Of a DNA stretch of 11,535 bases, positions 4,519 to 11,535 are shown piece by piece; position 1 is the first letter of the stretch; each line of letters opens with the position of its first letter. The notes under the pieces are model-generated. The model did not search any database. It saw nothing but the letters and a program-made list of their open reading frames with translations, and was not told the origin of the DNA. Source of the stretch: Thermaceae bacterium (GTDB lineage Bacteria; Deinococcota; Deinococci; Deinococcales; Marinithermaceae); the NCBI GenBank assembly GCA_026985615.1, contig JALSQD010000040.1:1-11535 (forward strand). Reading direction: 5' to 3'. Both the position numbers and the translations under genes were made by a program.

Positions 4519-7124
4519 ACTCGTGGTTCTCGCGCTTGCGCAGGCTGGGGTGGCGCTTGCGTCGCCGGCTGCCCTTCTTGCTCAAGTTCACCGTCCGGGA
4601 GTGGCGGACGTTGCTCGAGCGTCTGCCGGTGGTAGCCTACCAGGCCCTGGCCGACGAGCGGGGCTCGACCCTCTTCGTGGCCGGGGCGGTGGAGGAGGTG
4701 CTGGGCTACACCCCGCTCGAGTGGACCGCGCGGTCCGACGCCTGGTACGAGGCCCTCCACCCCGACGACCGCCGCCGGGTCATGCGCCGGCTCAGTCGCA
4801 TGCGGGCCGACGAGTCCACCGAGCTCGTCTACCGCATCCGCCACCGCGCCGGCGAGTGGCGCTGGATCCGCGACACGGTCACGCTCTTCGAGACTCCGCG
4901 GGGACGCCGCTACTACCTGGGGGTGATGACCGACATTACCCACGAGCGCGAGCTCGAGCAGACCACCCGTGAGATCAAGGTTTTCCTCGACGAGCTCCTG
5001 CGCAGCGGCCCCTGGGTGCTCTACCGGCTCGAAGGGGCGCGCCAGGAGGTGCAGTACCTCTCGTCCAACGCTGAGGTGGTCTTGGGGCTCGCGCCCGCCG
5101 AGGTCATGGGACACATCCCCGAGGGGCTGGTCGAGCGGGTCCACCCCGAAGACCGCAGTCTCTTCCGCCGACACTTCGCTCTGGCGCGTCAGGTGGGTAA
5201 GGACCAGACCCGTATCCGCCTGGAGGTGCGGCCGGGTGAGTACCATTGGATGCTGATGAACGTTCAGCGGGCCTCGAGCGATCCCGAGGTCTACCTGGGC
5301 TACCTGATGGACATCGAGGAGAAGGTCCAGAACGAGGCCTCCTTGCGCCGACACATCGAGCGCCAGCAGGCGCTCTACGAACTGGGCAACTACGCCTGGG
5401 AGTCGGTCCAGCCCCAGGGTTTCTTCGAGCGGGCCATCGAAACCCTGGACCACGCCCTCCACCCCGAGTTCATCGCGGTGATGGAGTACCTGCCGGCGGA
5501 GCAGGCGCTCGAGGTGCGCGCGGCCAAGCGTATTCCGGTGGGGCACCGCTTTGGCCTCTTCGAGTCGCAGGCCGGCTATACCTTTCGCATGAACGAGCCC
5601 GTGATGGCGACCGACCTCGGGCACGAGGAGCGTTTTACCATCCCCGAGGAGCTCGTGCGCATGGGGGTGGCGAGCATGCTCAGCGTGCCCATCCCTGGGG
5701 AGGAGGGCCCTTACGGCGTGCTCGGCATCGGCTACCCTCACCGTCGCCCGATGGACGAGGTTTCCGTGCGCTTCGTGCAGTCGGTGGCCCAGTTGATGGG
5801 CCAGGTGCTGCGCTACCGCAAGTTGCTGGGCGACCTCGAGCACAAGGCCTACTACGACGACCTCACCGGCCTGCCCAATCGCCGGGCGCTCTACCGCGAG
5901 CTTAGCCGTGTGCTCTCCGATCCCGAGCGGCACGGCATCGTGGCCTTCCTCGACCTCGCCGACTTTGGCGAGGTGAACGATATCTGGGGGCACGAGATGG
6001 GCGACCAGCTCCTCCGCCGCATCGGTGAACGGCTGCGGGCGCTGAACGATCAGGGCGTCTGGTCGGCGCGCTGGGGCGGCGACGAGTTCGTGGCGGTCTT
6101 GCAGGGCGACGGTGCTCTGCAGCAGCTCAAGAACTGCATGGCCCGGCTGGCCGAGCCCATCCCCTTGCAGGGGCAGCGCACCCAGCTGGGCATGCGCGCC
6201 GGGGTGGTGCGTTTTCGCGAGCACGGCTCGGACGCCGAGACGTTGCTGCGCCGGGCCGACATGGCGCTGGCGGTGGCCAAGGAGGAGAACCGTCCGATCT
6301 ACGTGTACGAGGCGGGACTCCAGGAGCAGGCCGCGCGCCGGCGGGCGCGGGTGGAAGCGCTTCGACGGGCGCTCTTGGCGAGCGATGAGATGTTTCTCTA
6401 CTTCCAGCCCATCGTGCACCTGCACGACGGGCGCGTGACCGCGGCCGAGGCGCTCTTGCGCTGGCGCGACCCGGAAACCCGCGAGTTCGTACCGCCCTCG
6501 GAGTTCATTCCGCTGGCGGAACGCTACGGCCTAGGCACCGCCCTCGACCGCAAGGTGCTCGAGCTTGCGCTCGAGACGGGCATACGTTGGCTCGACCTCT
6601 GGGGCGACGCCGCCCCGCGGCTTTCGGTGAACGCCTCGCCCGAGAGCATCCTCGAGCCGCGCTTCTTTCAGGAGCTCGTGGCCTTGCTGCGCCGCTTCGG
6701 TTATCCGGCCGACCGTCTTGTCCTCGAGATCACGGAGCGGGTCATCGCCGATGTGGAGCATACCCAAAGGCCGCTCGAACGCCTGCGCTCGCTGGGCCTG
6801 CGCGTGGCTGTGGACGACTTTGGCACCGGCTACTCCTCGCTCGCCTACCTGGCCTACCTCAACGTGGATGTGCTCAAGGTGGACCGCGCCTTCATCAAAG
6901 ACATCGGCCGCAACCGGCGCACCGAGGCGGTGTTGCGCTCCATCTTCGCGCTTGGCGACAACCTCGGCCTCCCGGTGACCGCGGAGGGGGTCGAGCGCCC
7001 CGAGCAGCTCGACTGGTTGCGCCGCGCCGGCTGCACGAGCGCCCAGGGTTACCACGTTGGCCGGCCCATGGAAGCGCGCGCCTTCGAGGCCTGGTGGTCC
7101 CGGCGCAACCCCGTGGATGGCTAA
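4515..7124 (+). CDS. PAS-PAS-GAF-GGDEF-EAL cyclic-di-GMP signalling protein
   Basis: A soluble or peripherally membrane-bound sensor that could make and/or break cyclic di-GMP. From the ATG at 4515 (869 residues): a basic N-terminus (repeated RLRR/LRRR), PAS/PAC about 30-150, a second PAS about 157-275, GAF about 287-435, GGDEF about 445-600 and EAL about 605-855. The GGDEF motif is intact at 521-525, with Asp480, Asn488, Asp497 and Lys589 at expected active-site positions. Gly485 replaces the lysine equivalent to PleD Lys332, and there is no RxxD inhibitory site. In EAL all key residues are visible: Glu645, Asn706, Asp767-Asp768, Lys788, Glu824 and Gln844. Phosphodiesterase activity is therefore likely and cyclase activity uncertain. 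An ATG at 4485 would add ten residues but has no Shine-Dalgarno. GGGGTG lies eight bases before 4515, and the upstream ORF ends there. Confidence 0.93.
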   Translation: MNSWFSRLRRLGWRLRRRLPFLLKFTVREWRTLLERLPVVAYQALADERGSTLFVAGAVEEVLGYTPLEWTARSDAWYEALHPDDRRRVMRRLSRMRADESTELVYRIRHRAGEWRWIRDTVTLFETPRGRRYYLGVMTDITHERELEQTTREIKVFLDELLRSGPWVLYRLEGARQEVQYLSSNAEVVLGLAPAEVMGHIPEGLVERVHPEDRSLFRRHFALARQVGKDQTRIRLEVRPGEYHWMLMNVQRASSDPEVYLGYLMDIEEKVQNEASLRRHIERQQALYELGNYAWESVQPQGFFERAIETLDHALHPEFIAVMEYLPAEQALEVRAAKRIPVGHRFGLFESQAGYTFRMNEPVMATDLGHEERFTIPEELVRMGVASMLSVPIPGEEGPYGVLGIGYPHRRPMDEVSVRFVQSVAQLMGQVLRYRKLLGDLEHKAYYDDLTGLPNRRALYRELSRVLSDPERHGIVAFLDLADFGEVNDIWGHEMGDQLLRRIGERLRALNDQGVWSARWGGDEFVAVLQGDGALQQLKNCMARLAEPIPLQGQRTQLGMRAGVVRFREHGSDAETLLRRADMALAVAKEENRPIYVYEAGLQEQAARRRARVEALRRALLASDEMFLYFQPIVHLHDGRVTAAEALLRWRDPETREFVPPSEFIPLAERYGLGTALDRKVLELALETGIRWLDLWGDAAPRLSVNASPESILEPRFFQELVALLRRFGYPADRLVLEITERVIADVEHTQRPLERLRSLGLRVAVDDFGTGYSSLAYLAYLNVDVLKVDRAFIKDIGRNRRTEAVLRSIFALGDNLGLPVTAEGVERPEQLDWLRRAGCTSAQGYHVGRPMEARAFEAWWSRRNPVDG

Positions 7125-7130
7125 ACGTAT

Positions 7131-7176
7131 CTTTAATCGCCGTTAACCTCACGTTTACCCGAATGCACTCTAATAC
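7131..7176 (+). promoter_or_regulatory. Three phased CNTTWAYC repeats and a possible -10 before the second EAL gene
   Basis: CTTTAATC (7131-7138), CGTTAACC (7141-7148) and CGTTTACC (7152-7159) are direct repeats 10 and 11 bases apart, about one helical turn. They begin seven bases after the upstream stop codon, in an AT-richer island. TAATAC at 7171-7176 could be a -10. Short direct repeats on one DNA face before a -10 are the usual form of OmpR/PhoB-type response-regulator sites, but no regulator is identified here. Confidence 0.35.
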
Positions 7177-7226
7177 CAAGTGAACCGCAGGCCGGTTGCG
7201 ACCGTTTTTGGAAGGGGGCGGCATCG

Positions 7227-9125
7227 GTGCGGATTCGGCGCGAAGAATCGCGTTCAGTGCGGTCTTGCCGGGAGCGTTCTGGGTGGGCTCGGGGCCTCGC
7301 CCCCGCCCGCCTGCGCGCGGCGCGCGGGCTGCGCCGGCTGGATCGCTGGCTGGGCTTGGGTGAAGAACCGCGCGCCTTCGTATACCGCGCTCTTGGAATG
7401 GCGATCGACGTGTTGGGGGCGTTGGGCGGTGTCGTGCTCGTGCGTACCGGCGCCAAGGCAAGGCTGCGCACGGTGGCCGCTTGCGGACAACGTCCGGCAG
7501 GCGGGGTGCAGCGCTGGCGCCCCTTGCTACGTGACGCACTAGAATGCAACGGACGCGTGGTCTCGTGCCGACCGCGGGCGGGGTCCGCGGGTGCTGCGGA
7601 CGGGCTGGAGCCCTGGTGCGCCCTTGCAGTGGCCGTACCTGGGTCGAATGGTCCCCTCGGCGTGCTCGCGGTGACGTTCGGCCGCGATTGCCCGCGTGTG
7701 CGTTGGGTAGGGACGTTCCTTGAGGCTCTTGGCCGGCGCTTGGGGTATGCGCTGGAGCGCGAGCAGGTCTCTGAACTGCTTGAGCGCGGCAACCGCTACG
7801 ATCCCGCCACCGGCCTGCCCAACCGCGAGTTGTTGCTCGATCACCTGGCCCGCCGGCTGGCGACACGCGGCGAACGAGGCTGGGTCGCTTTTTTTGAAAT
7901 CGAAGACTTTTCCGAGATCAGCGACGTTTGGGGCTATGTCGCCGGGGACGCCGTGTTGCTTGAGGTTGCGCGTCGTCTGCGTGAAGAGCGCAAGCGCGGG
8001 ATCTGGGTGGCGCGCTGCGGTTCTGGTCGTTTTGTGCTCGTCGGAAGCGAAAACCCGGATATCGAGCGGCTGGGCCGTGTAGCGGCGCGCCTGGAATACC
8101 CGGTGGAGGTCGGTGGCGCGGCGGTTCACCTGCGGGTGCGGGTGGGTGTGGCGCGTTTTCCGGCCAACGGTGTCGAGCCACAAGAGGTCTTGCGGCGCGC
8201 GGGCCGTGCTCTGGTAGAGGCGCGGTCGCGGGGTGAACGGGTGATGCTATACCGTCCCGGCGTTGGCCAGCTTCACAGCGAGCGGGCCCGCGCCGAGCGT
8301 TTGCGTGCGGCGCTTGAGCGCCCAGGTGGGATCGAACTCGTCTACCAGCCCATCGTCGATCTCATGGACGGGCGCACCGTTTACGTTGAGGCCCTGGCGC
8401 GCTGGCGGGATCCGGCAACGGGCCGCCCCGTCCCGCCGGAACGCTTTGTGGGACTTGCCGAACGTTACGGCATGGTGACGCTATTGGACCGCGCCGTGTT
8501 TGCCCAGGCGGCCAAGCTGGCGCACCGCGCCTGGGACGAGCTGGGCGAGCGAGCACCGCGCGTAACCATCAACGTGGCCCCCGAAAGCCTGGCCGATCTT
8601 GGGTTCGTTGCCTTTGTCGTGGAGGGGGCCAGGGGTTTGCCGCCGCACAAGCGCCCGGTCCTCGAGCTGACGGAGCGTTCCCTTTTGGATCCGGCCGCGG
8701 TCCGGCTGGCACTGGCGCGCCTGCACGAAGCCGGGCTGCAGGTCTTCGTGGATGACCTGGGTTCGGGCTACGCCTCTTTCGCCGCGCTGGCGCTGGCGGA
8801 GGTGGGCGCGTTCAAGGTGGACCGGTCGCTGGTGCTGGCCGCCAGCGAGCGGGGACGGGCACGCGCGGTGCTGCGCGGGGTCGTGCGCCTCGGGCACGAG
8901 CTGGGGCTTCCCGTTATCGTGGAGGGCGTGGAGCGCAAGGCGCAGCTGGTCTGGCTTCGTGACGAGGGTGTGCGCCTGGCTCAAGGTTTCTATATGGGAC
9001 GCCCCCAAAACGGAGCGCGGTTGGTCACCTCGCTGCGTCCGCGAGCGCGCGAGCGGGTTGCCGGGGTTTCCACCGGCGTACTGACCCTCGAGACCGGATA
9101 CGATCCGGTATGGCTAGACTTATAA
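7227..9125 (+). CDS. GAF - degenerate GGDEF - EAL phosphodiesterase-like protein
   Basis: Likely a cyclic-di-GMP phosphodiesterase with a sensory N-terminus. The 632 residues contain a basic start, a GAF-like region (about 47-185), a GGDEF-fold region (about 190-350) and EAL (about 360-615). The GGDEF site is lost: GSGRF at 265-269, Glu224 for the metal Asp, Ser229 for Lys, Ser232 for Asn. The EAL residues are all present: Glu388, Asn449, Asp509-Asp510 (loop DDLGSG), Lys530, Glu566 and Gln586. The dead domain may bind GTP or act as a scaffold. It shares DF-E--DxWG, LAERYG and VPP-F with the preceding protein, so the two look like tandem paralogues, this one lacking both PAS domains. The GTG at 7227 is supported by AAGGGGG (7212-7218), eight bases upstream. 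A 102-base gap with possible operator repeats suggests partly separate transcription. A roughly 30-residue tail follows EAL. Confidence 0.92.
   Translation: MRIRREESRSVRSCRERSGWARGLAPARLRAARGLRRLDRWLGLGEEPRAFVYRALGMAIDVLGALGGVVLVRTGAKARLRTVAACGQRPAGGVQRWRPLLRDALECNGRVVSCRPRAGSAGAADGLEPWCALAVAVPGSNGPLGVLAVTFGRDCPRVRWVGTFLEALGRRLGYALEREQVSELLERGNRYDPATGLPNRELLLDHLARRLATRGERGWVAFFEIEDFSEISDVWGYVAGDAVLLEVARRLREERKRGIWVARCGSGRFVLVGSENPDIERLGRVAARLEYPVEVGGAAVHLRVRVGVARFPANGVEPQEVLRRAGRALVEARSRGERVMLYRPGVGQLHSERARAERLRAALERPGGIELVYQPIVDLMDGRTVYVEALARWRDPATGRPVPPERFVGLAERYGMVTLLDRAVFAQAAKLAHRAWDELGERAPRVTINVAPESLADLGFVAFVVEGARGLPPHKRPVLELTERSLLDPAAVRLALARLHEAGLQVFVDDLGSGYASFAALALAEVGAFKVDRSLVLAASERGRARAVLRGVVRLGHELGLPVIVEGVERKAQLVWLRDEGVRLAQGFYMGRPQNGARLVTSLRPRARERVAGVSTGVLTLETGYDPVWLDL
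9093..9109. promoter_or_regulatory. 17-base inverted repeat before lon
   Basis: ACCGGAT-ACG-ATCCGGT is a perfect 7+7 inverted repeat with a 3-base centre, at the extreme 3' end of the EAL gene and about 57 bases before the first possible lon ATG. No T-run follows on either strand, so a terminator is unlikely. It could be an operator for a dimeric regulator or a coincidence of coding sequence. It is not the HspR (HAIR) or CIRCE consensus. Confidence 0.3.
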
Positions 9126-9153
9126 AAGAAATTAGGTTAAAATTTGACATAGG

Positions 9154-9166
9154 TAGACTAAACTTA
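9154..9166 (+). promoter_or_regulatory. Candidate -10 box (TAGACT) in the AT-rich lon promoter region
   Basis: The 40 bases 9126-9165 contain only about 25% G+C in an otherwise GC-rich window. TAGACT at 9154-9159 puts +1 exactly on the A of the ATG at 9166. A perfect TTGACA occurs at 9144-9149, but only four bases before TAGACT, so it cannot be its -35. At normal spacing TTGACA would point to a -10 inside the coding start, where none is seen. TTAGGT at 9132-9137 is a weak -35 at 16-base spacing. Confidence 0.4.
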
Positions 9167-9261
9167 TGAGCGAGATCGAACAAGACACCACCACAAATCC
9201 TGCGGATCGCAGCCAGCGCGACCGTGTGAACGAACCCGAAACCGAAGAGGGGAGGTTCGAC

Positions 9262-11535
<2,274 letters not shown>

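Noticed and set aside
4299..6425. 708-codon open frame on the minus strand opposite the PAS/GGDEF/EAL gene
   Set aside because: Low-complexity H/L/V/E/G-rich translation with no family motif. Long antisense frames are expected opposite genes with strong GC third positions, and the plus strand has clear domains.
7183..7209. Possible intrinsic terminator (AACCG/CGGTT and CGGT/ACCG followed by TTTTT)
   Set aside because: The stems are only 4-5 base pairs and share bases, so just one can form. It lies directly before the ribosome-binding site of the next gene, so it is more likely chance.
9144..9172. TTGACA at 9144 as the -35 of a standard sigma-70 promoter for lon
   Set aside because: At 16-18 base spacing the -10 would be ATGAGC/TGAGCG inside the first codons, which does not resemble TATAAT; TAGACT is only four bases away.

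Overview
The window is very GC-rich, with codons ending mostly in G or C. The phosphoribosyl-pyrophosphate synthase has the sequence style I associate with Deinococcus-Thermus (RSHTEKF..NDN, YARSDKKD.PRIS). Several start codons sit 6-10 bases after a TAnnnT box and have no Shine-Dalgarno sequence, which is common in that phylum. My best guess is a Thermaceae-like bacterium of the Oceanithermus/Marinithermus/Thermus type. This is an inference; no marker gene here settles the genus.

Layout. 116-1051 (+) is a DusB-like tRNA-dihydrouridine synthase. 1052-1569 is a 518-base gene-free stretch holding heptamer arrays, two diverged copies of a composite hairpin-bearing repeat, and a 103-base element with 14-base perfect inverted ends. 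1570-2085 (+) is a YjjX-type inosine/xanthosine triphosphatase. It overlaps tail to tail with a tight three-gene minus-strand operon reading from 4282 down to 2032: prs (PRPP synthase), a complete-triad alpha/beta hydrolase, and a short DUF72 protein. Divergent from prs, 4515-7124 (+) encodes PAS-PAS-GAF-GGDEF-EAL, and 7227-9125 (+) encodes a related GAF-degenerate GGDEF-EAL protein. The window ends inside lon (from 9262, or 9166 with an N-terminal extension), which is cut off near its C-terminus.

How the genes relate. The two EAL proteins look like diverged tandem paralogues in cyclic-di-GMP turnover. Both keep the EAL catalytic residues. The first keeps a GGDEF signature but lacks the usual Lys of the GGDEF fold and the RxxD inhibitory site; the second has lost the GGDEF active site. 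The local balance therefore probably leans toward c-di-GMP breakdown under PAS/GAF sensory control. prs, the YjjX triphosphatase and Dus are housekeeping nucleotide and tRNA functions; Lon is general protein quality control.

No transposase, CRISPR array, tRNA, rRNA or convincing intrinsic terminator was found. The parts most worth a second look are the repeat-filled stretch 1044-1535, the small upstream ORF before the first c-di-GMP gene, the phased repeats before the second, and the two competing starts of lon. I did not find a clearly new multi-gene system.
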